64,000 nt of DNA from contig JAOWCC010001589.1 in the NCBI GenBank assembly GCA_030867875.1, positions 149,083,745-149,147,744 on the forward strand. Reading direction: 5' to 3'. The DNA comes from Actinernus sp. WN-2022 (lineage: Eukaryota > Cnidaria > Anthozoa > Actiniaria > Actinernidae). A model generated the notes under the pieces. The model made no database searches. It saw nothing but the letters and a program-made list of their open reading frames with translations, and was not told the origin of the DNA. The position numbers and the translations under genes are program-made. Positions 41,737 through 52,360 of this stretch are shown here, piece by piece; positions within the stretch are counted from its first letter, which is position 1, and every line of letters starts with the position of its first letter.

Positions 41737-44700
41737 AATCATCCATGTCTAAGTTTTTATGTCCATAGGCTAATGTATCGATTCCATTATTATGGATCCA
41801 ACGCTTGGAGTCGAATGGTGAAAGGGATACCTTATTGATGTGCTGCCCATAGATGTGGTGGCCTTCCGATCGTAGTACATCCATCCCATGCCTGAAGGTC
41901 TTCTTAGCAAATAGCGACTCTTTGTACTGCTCGTGGCGGATGTGCTTCTTTACAACTACCTTGCGGATGCCTTTAGCCTTCCTTATGCTTTTCCCATCAG
42001 CCTCTAGGATAGAATACATCTTCGGTCGAAGACCTACATACTCAGCGATTGGGCGCCCGGCACACTCGTCCTTCATCTTTCCAAGGACTTTCTTGTTCGC
42101 TGTGCTATGTAGTGGATGCTCCTTAGGGTAGTCAGATGTGTCGTAGAGATCTTCGTGGGCAGCCATGTCGGCATACACATCGTCTGTCTGGATCTCAAGT
42201 AGTAAACTGTCTGTGTCTGTATAGACTAGCTGGCATCGGTCTCCATACTGTCCAAGCAGTTGGTTGTAGTAGAAGTCGTACATCAGATGCTTTGAGAGGT
42301 CAAGAATGCTCATCCCCACGTAGACTGGACGGTTCAAAGTTAGTCGACTCTTATGCATATGCAGGGCTGCCAGATCGTCATCGAAGATGTTTGCCCGTGC
42401 GAAGGTTGGGCTAGCAATCAGACGTCTAAGTTTGTCCTCTTCACTGGCACGCACTAGATCGACATTTACACGCTTGCGTAAGTTCTCCATGGTTTTGCCG
42501 AAGACGCTGTTGTTCATCAACTTGTACAGGTCCTTTTCGAAGTCGCTCGTAGCCAGTTTACGAAGGTCAGTGTTCTTTCGGATATAAGGCTCCATCCATG
42601 GACTTTGGTCAAATCGTAGCGCTCTGTGAATCTTCTTGAGATGCATGCCTAGGGATATGTAAAGCTGTAGATTGCGGTAGTGGAGTACGTACCGCTCTTT
42701 GTCGTGGAGGTTTGGCACAAGCTTTTCAACCTCTATCGATGTACCTTTGAGGTTGCGCTGATATTCGGACATCCACTCTTTTGGGACCTTCATGCGCTCT
42801 GGTGCTAGCGGATAGGCATTGTGTGCGTTGTGGAGTTCTTGTGGGTATTCGAGATCCACCTCTAGTATGTAGCCCTTTGGGATGTCGGATGGACAGTCAA
42901 CTATGGTATTGGTGAGTCCTTGAAGGTCCTCTACCCACCCGAAGCCTCCCGTTGGTAGTGGCTGACTCATCGCCCATCCATATAGGTTGTTGGCATCGAG
43001 GTACTGGATGTACGTTGTGGGCTTGGATTGGTCATGGCACTCAACCAGAGGATTGTTGGCCTTGGCATGTCTCTTCGATACCATGGATATTCCACCACGT
43101 AGACCTTTCTCTACGAAGAGATGCTGGTCATAGTCCACAAGCAGCTCGAGCTCCAAACCTGTAGCTTTCAAGAGCGCGTCCCAAGAGAGACCAGGGCTGG
43201 TGTAGTAGTGTGCAGGATCCAAGCCATACTGACGTAGACACGTTTCCCGAAAGGTCTCAAAGACATCTGCCAGAAGAAGCACATCGGTTCGGAGATATAG
43301 GTCGTGGTAATCTCCCATGTCTTCGCAGCCGAAAGTCCTCCAGACCTTTTGAGCGTGTTCGTAGTCCTCATCGGAAATGCCTTCAGCTGATAGCTTGCTG
43401 TAGAAGTCGGCTTGTGATGGGAGTGGATCTGCAAACCGATCCCAGCTATCCATATACTCATACGGATAGATGCCTTTTCGCAAAAGCAGGCGTTGCCGCT
43501 CTACACTAGGCTCATACAGAGCAGTAATCTGGAAGGCTTCTGGCTGGTTAGCTGACACCAGCTTGTCTAGGGATGCTAAGAGGAATTGAGCGCTGTCGAT
43601 GAATCGCAGCTGGTCTAAGGAGAACGATATGTACTTCTCCGTGTTGTTAGGGATACACGTGATCTGCCCCTTCGTCTTGGAAATAGCCTGCATTATTAGA
43701 TGTGAGTCGTAACCCCGCAAGTTGTGGAATACGACTGGTATGGTCGTGGTTTTGGGGTTCAACCGCAGCTTGAGGTTACAAGCATTGTGGGCTGCGCCTC
43801 TGTACTTGCCTGTAATGTGGCAATGGTCACGAACTGAGTCACCGTAGAGTGGCTCCTCACACACATGACAGATTCTGGCCGTATCATGGGCAAACCAATT
43901 CTCTGGGGTCATCCGTATTGCCTTGGGGGTCATCAAAACTACTTTGATTCTCGATTCTTCTCGTTGCATCGCCTCCAGGAACCGTTCTGCGGCATCCAGA
44001 CCTCTGTAAACGACTGGAGGCTTTGTATGACCATCGCATCGAACCACGACGTAGCCAAAGCCACAAGCCACATGCCACATGATGTTGTGTGTTCTGAGTG
44101 TTGCTCTTTGTGGGATCCAACTCTGGTCCTGCGATCTTAGTGGTCAAAGCCTCAAAGTCAGCATAGATAACATACGGAGCTGGTAGCTGTTTGTGGTGGT
44201 TTCGGAAGGAGAGCTTGTTTTCACCCTCTTTAGGCATTTCCACTCTCACGGCGGTTCCCCCTACACCTTGACACTCGGGCTTGTGGGCTTCGAGGAGGTC
44301 CTTTCGAGAGTACCCATGTAGGCATCGCTCGCAGAAGTGCTTTCGGTGTTCGTGCTTGCTATGACTGTAGAGGAGGCGGTTCAAGTCCTTAATCCAGGTA
44401 TAGTGGTACTTTCCGGACTCCTCTATGATCAGCATGTTGATGCGTGGGATGTCCCCACATTGCTCGCTAATCCTATAGACCACCACCACACCTTTCTCCC
44501 AGCCGAAGACATTGATTGCTAGGTCGTTTTGTTTCTCAACCCGGCGAATCTGCGATATGGGTGTTGGTGCATCGACTCCTGTAAAGTCTAGGCCGTCGTC
44601 TATAGGATACCTAGATGGTCTGTATGCATGTCCTCCGTGAAGAACTGGAAATAACGATGACCGAAGAGCCCATCGTAGGCAGTTATCATCCTTATTTCGA

Positions 44701-45185
44701 ACATTCACCACGGCTTTCTTATTTGCAACTTCCGGAGGTAGTTCGATGAAGGATCCACCTCTCAGAGGTTGGTAGAGAGCGATGTTCAGATAGAGCAGGA
44801 TGATGTTGTCGACAACCCATCCAGAGCCTCTATTCGTCCACTTCTCGAGACGCTCTAGAATAGTTGGGATGGCTCTGTCTAAGGCCTCATGAATCTCGTC
44901 GGTCTGCATGACAACCTCCTGGTTGTGGCGAATCGTAGGGTCAGTAAACTCGTTGCTACCGTCCGGATGGTCCTTCCGTAGCATCACCTTCAGAGCGAGT
45001 TGGAACTTCACTCCACGTAGGTCGTCGACTTCTTCCACCAACTTCTGATGAATATCGCGACGGACACCATCTAGGAAGGCCCTTGGGTCAACGCCTAGTT
45101 CGTGGCCTATGGGGACGTCCATCTGCCACCCCCGTAGATACTTACCGATGGTCCTATGGGTTCGCTCGAATGTGAGGTGTTCCAT
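41714..45185 (-). pseudogene. Protein-primed family B DNA polymerase, single frame change
   Basis: ATG at 45185. N-terminal region of about 375 residues with a conserved GSGWVVDNIILLYLNIALYQ and NVRNKDDNCLRWAL, and zinc-like pairs (CERCLHGYSRKDLLEAHKPEC). Then the exonuclease entry YVIYADFEALT. Frame 1 loses sense near 44060; frame 2 (open 44080-41714) continues with FGYVVVRCDGHTKPP, an HNH-like CHVCEEPLYGDSVRDHCHIT, exonuclease VVFHNLRGYDSHLI, polymerase motif A YIQYLDANNLYGWAM, motif B KLMNNSVFGKTMEN and motif C VYTDTDSLLLEI. The shift corresponds to one surplus base in a short GTGGCATGTGGCTTGTGGC repeat. It would replicate the linear element using a terminal protein. Without the shift the product would be about 1,150 residues, normal for Polintons. 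Confidence 0.85.
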
Positions 45186-45297
45186 ATTGGGTGGTTTATA
45201 TATCTTAGTAAATCTATATGTTTAAATGGTTATACGATATTGAGTAAAAATCATTAGTCGGCATGCTCTACGATCTTAGTCAAGATTTCTAGAGGGA

Positions 45298-46032
45298 GGC
45301 ACGATATATTATCCATAGTGGAAGAGATCGATATACAGTATAGTAATCATATCTCTAATAGGTTTACACTTTTGGATTTTTAGGTGTAAGAATGTCTAGT
45401 GACAATTTTGGGCAACACTGTATAAAGTAGTATGTAAAGTGGCGGTTCTGGGAAACTTTCAACAAAAATGTGTGCAAGAAACCCTGAAATAACCGGTTTT
45501 TAACTCAAAAAAGGATACACGGGACAAGAGAAAACAACAAAGTGTGCAAGCAAGGAGGGCAAGTGTTTTCATTCTGGGAAGTGTTTTCATTCTGGCAAGT
45601 GTTTTCATTCTGGCAAGTGTTTTCATTCTGGCAAGTGTTTTCATTCTGGCAAGTGTTTTCAATCTGGCAAGTGTTTTCATTCTGGCAAGTGTTTTCATTC
45701 TGGCAAGTGTTTTCAATCTGGCATTAGTGTTTTCATTCTGGGAAGTGTTTTCATTCTGGCATTAGTGTTTTTAATCTGGCAAGTGTTTTCATTCTGGCAA
45801 GTGTTTTCATTCTGGCAAGTGTTTTCATTCTGGCACGTGTTTTCAATCTGGCATTAGTGTTTTCATTCTGGGAAGTGTTTTCATTCTGGCATTAGTGTTT
45901 TTAATCTGGCAAGTGTTTTCATTCTGGCACGTGTTTTCAATCTGGCATTAGTGTTTTCATTCTGGGAAGTGTTTTCATTCTGGCATTAGTGTTTTTAATC
46001 TGGCAAGTGTTTTGTTCCTATGAGCCACCGTA
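45298..46032 (-). repeat. Polinton right terminal inverted repeat
   Basis: Inverse of 29457-29938 up to about 45560. It then continues as an 18-bp array of about 25 units, of which the outer ones form a higher-order pattern repeated about three times (45720-46012), ending TGAGCCACCGTA. It contains promoter module copy 3. Confidence 0.9.
45330..45386 (-). promoter_or_regulatory. 57-bp promoter-like module, copy 3 (in right TIR)
   Basis: Inverse copy of 29850-29906 with one difference near the TATA-like core. It points toward the polymerase start codon 145 bp away (45185), so the same terminal-repeat promoter could drive the first gene at each end. Confidence 0.6.
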
Positions 46033-46038
46033 GGTTTC
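46033..46038 (+). repeat. Right target-site duplication GGTTTC
   Basis: Direct repeat of 13113-13118, immediately outside CCACCGTA. Confidence 0.85.
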
Positions 46039-46114
46039 CCATAGAACAGAAGCTGAATACCAGAATTAGTTCTGATTTTTGGTCGATAAAAGTTGTGTCT
46101 AGCTGCATGTCTAG

Positions 46115-47563
46115 TGTTATAACTATGGACATTAATTACGTATTTTTTCTGATTTGTACGTTTTTTGCTTAATTTTTATTGAAATTAATAGGTCTTTAGA
46201 TAACTAGGGTTTTGTTAATTGCTTCATCTTAGATAGAGATGCTTGTGTTAAGGGAGCATGTTTATTTACGACTTCTTTAATTTTGTTTATGCATTCAGCA
46301 GTTAATTCATGGAGATCGTGAGAGCTATTATATATGTTTGGCCAATCGATTAAGCTCATGTCAGCTAGATACAACTCTTCACTAAAAGTGCAATAATCTC
46401 TGAAGAACGTTTTTTGTTGGTTTTTACGGATTGAAGCATTACAAATACAGAATACGGGCAAGTGGTCAGATAAATCAACTAAGGCGATACCAGATGTGGT
46501 GTCGTGGATAGGAGCATTTGTATAAATGTGATCAATTAAGGTAGAGGAGTGGTCAGTAATTTTGGTTGGCTTGGTTATAAGAGGGAGATCATTAGAGTAC
46601 AACATATCAAGATAGTCTTCTGTTTTGGAGTGGTCATTGTATTTTAGAAAGTCAATATTAATGTCTCCTGTTATGTAAATGTGTTGTTTGTTCTCATTTA
46701 GTTTTTTAATTATGCTATCTAACTCACCGATGAAATCTGATATATGTGCTGAAATGGAAGACCTGGGACGATTCTGTTTCTCGGAGATGGATAGTCCCGT
46801 TGGTTGTCCAGATGAATTTGTATTTGTTGTCGTTTTTGAAACCGTAAATTTTCCCAAAGAGCTGCTTTCTGTATGTAGTTAAAGATTCGTTAATATGGAT
46901 CTTGGTGGCTTTACTAGGAATGCTCTTTCCTAATTGTGCACTTACGCTTGGCAGACATGATGTATCTTTCCCATTCAGCTTCGACCTTCGCTTATAAAGT
47001 TCATCTCGTTTGTCACGCCTCACAAACTTTACAATAATTCTGTCCTTAACTTTCTTTGTGGCGGGAAGTCGATGGGCCGTTGAAATGTCATTTATTTCTA
47101 AATCCACATTCAGAGCTGAGCATACTTCGGCTACAAGAGAACTTGGGTCGTCTACTGATAGAGCTGGTATACCAGTTATCTCGAGGCAGTCGCGCCTAAG
47201 GTATTGTTGAATAGAATCCAAGGATGCTTTGCTCTCGTCTACGTCGTCTTCGATGCTAGCAATCGTTGCTTCCAATTGCTTTGGCTGGTCTCCAATTGTT
47301 TTCACCTCCTTTTTCGTGGCCTGAGTAATCTCTACTAGGCTGTCATATTTATCGGATAGAAATACCTGTGATGACTCGATGGTTCGGAGCTGTTTGTTCA
47401 TTTCATGCATCTTGTTTTCGAGGCCCTCGGTTACAGATCGTATTTCTTTACCGATTTCTTTCTTCAGGTCGCTCAATAACTCCTTTTTAAATTCAGGTAT
47501 GAGTTCCTTTAACCAAAGTTCTTTAAAGGACTTAATTGTTAAGGCTGTATTGTCTTTAGACAT
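46115..47563 (-). pseudogene. LINE with ORF1 and partial endonuclease, internally deleted
   Basis: ORF1 from ATG 47563: long coiled coil (KELIPEFKKELLSDLKKEIG...), then an RRM-like/CTD region (YLRRDCLEITGIPALSVDD; STAHRLPATKKVKDRIIVKF; YKRRSKLNGKDT), as in LINE ORF1 RNA-binding proteins. After about 46760 sense moves to another frame with the second half of an APE-type endonuclease (IYITGDINIDFLKYN, DHIYTNAPIHDT, LVDLSDHLPVFCICN). Thus the ORF1 end and the start of ORF2 are missing. A stop (TAG) occurs near 46200, and the frame fades by about 46120. No RT remains before the composite-element boundary at 46038. Confidence 0.75.
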
Positions 47564-47737
47564 CGCTGAAGGTTAAAGCTCAAGCTCTGCCAAAATTTGG
47601 CAGAGCTAAAATATCGTGGCCATTAGCGCCATTGTTATGCGATGTGTCTTCCAAACAGAATAAATTATCTCTGCTAGGGCACGATGCATGTGCACTGGCG
47701 AAAAGATCGCGGGCTCTCACTACTGGAGTACACCATG

Positions 47738-48030
47738 TAAAAAACTGAAAAGCATGTGAAACTAAAACACGTGAAAAAACGTGAAATTAGTGATGTGAAA
47801 TAATAATAATGTGAAAATTCACGTGAAATATTTGCACCTAATTTCACATGTATGTGAAATATCTGAAAACCATGTGAAACAAAAAACAAAAAAAATCATG
47901 TGAAATGTTATTTCAAATTAGCAATGTGAATTTATAGGTAGTGTGAAAACTCATGTGAAATAATTTCACCACAAAACAACAATTTATGAATTTATAGGTA
48001 ATGTGAAAACTCATGCGAAATAATTTGACC
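47738..48030. repeat. Degenerate GTGAAAT-rich repeat
   Basis: Many imperfect copies of CATGTGAAA / ACGTGAAAT and two longer near-copies of 'TTTATAGGTAxTGTGAAAACTC' (47930 and 47990). No gene seen. Confidence 0.5.
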
Positions 48031-48087
48031 ACAGAACAACAATACCATATTGATATACATGTATATTACCACATATATATATAATTA

Positions 48088-48273
48088 AGCAATAGACCAC
48101 ACGTTTCTATGTGGTTTCTGGCGAAATAAAGCACTTGGGATGTTGGGAGAACACAACAAATGCTTGAAAATCACAAGCTGAAGGCGCATATTTTCGAGCA
48201 TTTCGAGTGTTCTCCCAACATCCAAGTGCTTTATTTCACCAGTAAACACATAGAAACGTGTGGTCTACTGCTT
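48088..48273. mobile_element. 186-bp foldback element
   Basis: AAGCAATAGACCACACGTTT at the left and its inverse at the right (ends at 48273), followed by further paired blocks (AAATAAAGCACTTGGGATGT / ACATCCAAGTGCTTTATTT and GTTGGGAGAACAC / GTGTTCTCCCAAC). Probable MITE. Confidence 0.7.
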
Positions 48274-48739
48274 TTTTCATATAACTACGACACAATGCAA
48301 GGTTATGAATGGGAATATTCTGTATTTTCAATCTCATTACAACATTGATTGAATACGACAGAAACCAATCACATCGCCCGTAAGAATAAGTGCGTACGTT
48401 TTAAAAGGTTGAACTCTCCATCGATGATCGAAATGATTCGTCTATAAACATTCACTACGATCATCGAAACTGAGTCTCGAAGAAGGCTCAAATTCAAAAG
48501 AGCCACGTAAAACGTACCAAAAAACTTTCTGTCGATCAAAAGCAAGGCCTTTATTTATTGATAGTGATGTGCACGTCGTGGATTGACTTGACTCTGATGA
48601 GCTGTCGTTGAAACCGTATTCAACACTTGGACTGAAGACTGTAGCTGAACCGGGTACAGAGTCTGATTCTGGGATTCATCTCTCTCTGACTCTCTCGCTA
48701 AGAGCGGCTGTTTAGGACATCGCTGCACTGCTGAAGTTG

Positions 48740-49520
48740 GCTGACAGATGGCTGGCTATGATAACTCCATTCATTCCGGTGGCCAGAGATTGCCATAATT
48801 TGGCGATTTGGGAGCCCAGCATTGGACCACTAAGTTATAGCTGTAGCTCGGACAGAGTGGTTTGTGTACGACTGAGAGAGCTTCCCCGTGGAACGGATAT
48901 CTTTCATCATTGTCGCCAGCTTACTGACTCCGAGTGGCCGCTTCTCGTACCAAACTTGATCAGTAGCCTGCCAGTTTCGTCTTGGATACTGGAAAAGTGT
49001 ATCACACTCAGGATTTAACTTCATCAGGTATAACTTCAAGGAGGAATCGCCATCAGTTTGGCTTTTCGTTTCATACATATGGCCATTCTCGTAGCTTTCG
49101 ATATTGGAGACTCCACCAGGATGATTTTTTGTGGTCTCATGGTGCTCCATGGTGACAAAGCGACAGCCCTTCGCATCTACATCAAAGAAAAAGCTGTCTT
49201 TACACAAACTTCTCTGGCCTTCTCTTCCTCGTCGACACCAAAAGCGTGATGAGTATGACACGGCCAAAAGAGTATGAAGTAACTTTTGGAAGTAAGGAAA
49301 TGGGCTTTGTCGGTAAGAGAACTTCGCCGGTTTTTAATTTTTCGAGGTCTTCATTTTCAATAGCTGGTTTGTGAGTGGTGTTTTCTTTGCCATCTTTCTT
49401 TCGTTGCTTGATTTTAGTATCTAGCATCTTGTTTGACAGCACAAACATCGGTTTTTGGGTAAGCTGAATTCCGCGGTTGTTTGGATCAGGGCTGTTGAGA
49501 AAACTTTCTATTCCATTCCT
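48740..49520 (-). pseudogene. Crypton-type tyrosine recombinase fragment (DUF3504-like)
   Basis: Pieces in two frames: an N-terminal part (FLNSPDPNNRGIQLTQKPMF, then HKPAIENEDLEKL) near 49320-49520, and a C-terminal part (KLNPECDTLFQYPRR; VWYEKRPLGVSKLATMMKDI; LSQSYTNHSVRATAIT) at 48830-49060. Right after VRATAIT a TAG interrupts the frame. The same frame then reads NAGLPNRQIMAISGHRNEW, the conserved GH box. The N-HSVRAT and ISGH motifs are tyrosine-recombinase boxes, as in Cryptons and their ZMYM-family domesticates. At least one frameshift and one stop make this a relic. Confidence 0.65.
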
Positions 49521-50742
49521 TAAGGACAGTAGCGATGCTCATCTTTATACATATTTATCGGTGTAGGGGATTCGTAGCCTGTACACAGACCTCCGTAATG
49601 CCTTCCCGAGGGAAGACGGACGGCTGTACACATGCAGGCTAGGGGATTCGAATTCTGCTCTCGGACGGGGTTTGTATGTGTGTATCCATTGCTTTCCATT
49701 TTCCCGAGGGCGGTGGATGTATACATATATACATATATTTCTGAGAGTGTGGCTTCATTACATCGAGTGTACATTGAATATATTGTGTATACTTACGTAC
49801 CTGTCTGTTTTCCTGTGTGTGTGTGTGTCTGTCCGTCCGTACTGTTTGTGTCTATCTACCTCTTTGTTTGGTTGGTTTTCTGTGCCGTTTGTCTATTTTG
49901 TTTGTTTGCCTGTCTGTTTGTCAATCTGTAGCACTTGAGTAGCATGAGCTCGAGTAGCATGAGCTCGAGTAGCACTTAAGTAGCACTTGATTAATCCGCG
50001 GCTTCAGTTAGTCCACATGAACTTCAACTTTTGACCCATTTATATACGAATCGTTCGAGGCTTAACCTAGCCAGAGGATATGCCGGGCTGAATTTCAGGC
50101 TTAGGTATTCCATGTTCCCATTTAAGAGCTCGGTCGATTTCTGACGATCAAAACATGAATCGTAACGCAACGTGAAACAACTATAGGGCTGATCAAAGGC
50201 AGTCCCAAACTAAACGAAAGATCGAATTGGAATTATCGTGTTGGTTTTTTAGGAGGCCGATAGACTTTCTCAAAGTCCTTCTTAGCCCCCGCATGCTTCT
50301 CGCTTCGATTCTCGCTTTGGATTGCTGTTCCAAAATGCGATTAAATTTGCTTTGGAAAAGTTTGCTTTCGAATAATTTAAGCCGGATTCACACAAGGAAG
50401 CAGCAAGACAGTTAGTTTTTGGCGAAGACACGTACAGGATTTGGAAAGTCATTTGGGAAACCGTCACTTGTATACGTACCAAGCTCGAAGGTCGCGAAAC
50501 CCGTAATGTTCAGTCATTTCTTTGCCTATGCAAGACCAGGTAGCCATTCTTACTTCAAAGAAAATTAGTGCTGCCTCTATCGGAGAAGAAAAGACGGACG
50601 ACTCCATATTAAAAGAGTTATAAGAGAGGAAATCCGTCTGACTGAGGCCACGTTTACGCGTTTAACTCTGCGATCACAATTCACTTGAAAATCGCTGCAT
50701 CAAACAATTCTTTAAGTCCTATGTACTAAGTTTGTGCATTTT
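49521..50742. other. No recognisable gene
   Basis: Contains a weak inverted pair (GTAGCCTGTACACAG near 49577 and CTGTACACATGCAGGCTA near 49623), TG/GTCT simple repeats near 49817-49925, and four copies of AGTAGCAxxTGAGCTCG-like text at 49935-49990. Open frames here are compositional. Confidence 0.4.
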
Positions 50743-50746
50743 TTAA

Positions 50747-52360
50747 AGTGTTTATGAAACCAAATTTTGCATCTTTATTTTATTGCAGAATAATAAAGTT
50801 CTTTCTTTTTGGTAAAAACTGTCCGGTTTGCCGCGCGGCCAAATGAGCTGCGTGACGTCACTGTGAGGACTCCAGCGACAAAGTTTCAGAGAAAGCTAAA
50901 AATAAGCGAGGAGGTGGAAGATATTGTGGCTGCATGGTGGCCTTGGTTTTCTTCCCGTATTTAACTTTATCCTACGCCAAAATACAATGGACATTGAAGT
51001 TCTAATATACAGTGTTACTCATTCACAGTTTGATAGACAACACTACTACAAGAAATGACTCACCAAGAACTCGGCGATAACTTTAATACTCCTGTACTTT
51101 TATGCTGAAGCCAGAACAGTGAATGGCAAATAATACAATATAGGGTTTCTCTGGTTTCCTGTAGAAATTCGTTTAAGAGGATCCTGAATGTTCGTGAATG
51201 AAAAACGGACGATAAAACTTGCCGAGAACCCAGAATTTCGAAAGCCGTATTGTCGAACTGAGCCTCAAAAGCTACGCAACTCACTGACATCAGAGCAGCA
51301 CTGAGTTAAACACTGTTCCTTTTTCAGACCACAGAATAAATAGCCAGTGTCTGACAACGATGCAGTTGTTGTAGAAAATATAGTCGGGAACCTCAATTCA
51401 CGTAATTCAGTCTCAGAATTCGCTATATTATAAACGCTTTCTCTATGAATGTTTTTCCATCAGGCATTTTCAACACTATCACAATGTGCAGATTAACTTC
51501 TCCTGTGCTGGCCATATATTGTAAGAAGAAAGCACATGTGTTTCCTGCAACAGTTTTGATCAGTTGACAATTTTACAGCCCGTTTGCGGCCGGCAGTCTT
51601 GCAATTTCTGTCTTTCACTTTTATCAATCGACATGTTCTTTTTATAGCAGGTTATTTCATCCAATAAGAAACGAGTTTTCAGATCGTCAATGTCAAGCTG
51701 TCAGAATTGAACCAATCAGCGACGAGAAATGTTGTAAACAAGTCGAGTACAGTAAAATGGAGTTTTCGCCGTAGTCAGTTTATTTGCTTAGTAGATTTTT
51801 ATTTGGGTTCTTAAAATTAGATAGCTTACTTTCCTTCCTCTAGATTGAAGTATATATTATAAAACAAATAACAGATGGTTCTCCTTGTTCTATCACAAAA
51901 TAATGTACTTTCGAGGTCTTGAAATGCTGCTAAATGTACCCACATTCTGCTCGTGCATCCGCAGTTTTTCAAGACCTCGAGCGTGCAATATTTTTTTTTT
52001 ATAGAACAAGGAGAACCATCTTATTTGTTAAGTATTGTGTTGCGTTCTACTGTATTTCATTTTTTTGTATTGAATTGTTTGTGCTTTATTATATTGTATT
52101 TTTTGTAGAAATGCGTGTCGTCCTACATGATCATATTTAGGAATTGTCACTTGCGAGTCCTCACAGTAACGTCATTGTAATGGAGGATTCGGTTCCAGGC
52201 CCCGGACAGTTTTAAGCATAAAGTAGTCAATTTGAATGGCGAAAAAGAGACCTTTCCGAAGGCAGAACTGAAAAATAAATATACTCTTGATAATCAGAAA
52301 AGAATGAACTTTATTATTCTGCAATAAAATAAAGATGCAAAATTTGGTTTCATAAACACT
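50747..52360. mobile_element. 1.6-kb non-autonomous element flanked by TTAA
   Basis: Ends AGTGTTTATGAAACCAAATT and its inverse continue for about 60 bp with few differences and are flanked by TTAA (50743-50746 and 52361-52364). This is the piggyBac/Kolobok-type duplication. Further inverted blocks (GTGACGTCACTGTGAGGACT versus 52150-52180) extend the terminal repeats. No transposase frame inside. A second foldback lies inside (51861-52030). Confidence 0.75.
51861..52030. repeat. Inner foldback within the TTAA element
   Basis: ACAAATAACAGATGGTTCTC... at the left is inverted at the right (GAGAACCATCTTATTTGT), with a second paired block TTTCGAGGTCTTGAAA / TTTTCAAGACCTCGA. Probably a nested MITE. 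Confidence 0.6.

Larger units (their letters stand above)
13119..46032. mobile_element. 32.9-kb composite mobile element with 6-bp target duplication
   Basis: Both ends carry TACGGTGGCTCATAGGAAC in inverted orientation, followed in the same order by irregular variants of an 18-bp unit. Variants with 'GATTAAAAACACTAATGCC', 'CACTTCCCAG' and 'CACGTGCCAG' appear in matching succession at 13141-13235 and, inverted, at 45915-46012. GGTTTC flanks both ends. A 6-bp duplication fits both Polinton-type integration and, from memory, the Repbase class IS3EU, whose ends are 5'-TAY. Inside lie a Polinton-like half (29457-46032) and a HECT-plus-integrase half (13119-29381) joined by a palindrome. Alternatives are two fused related elements or an assembly join at the palindrome. 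Confidence 0.75.
29457..46032. mobile_element. Polinton/Maverick-like element (virus-derived), 16.6 kb
   Basis: Terminal inverted repeats enclose a protein-primed DNA polymerase, rve integrase, FtsK/HerA-type packaging ATPase and a double-jelly-roll-type capsid candidate, the defining Polinton set, plus about ten conserved accessory frames. The left terminal repeat begins at the palindrome (29457) and lacks the TACGGTGG tip present at the right end (46032). I found no adenain-like cysteine protease, which many Polintons carry. Genes are tightly packed with overlapping starts and stops. Several lesions (see the individual genes) suggest this copy is not functional as it stands. Confidence 0.9.

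Noticed and set aside
42136..43509. Plus-strand frames of 66-99 residues
   Set aside because: Antisense to the DNA polymerase gene.
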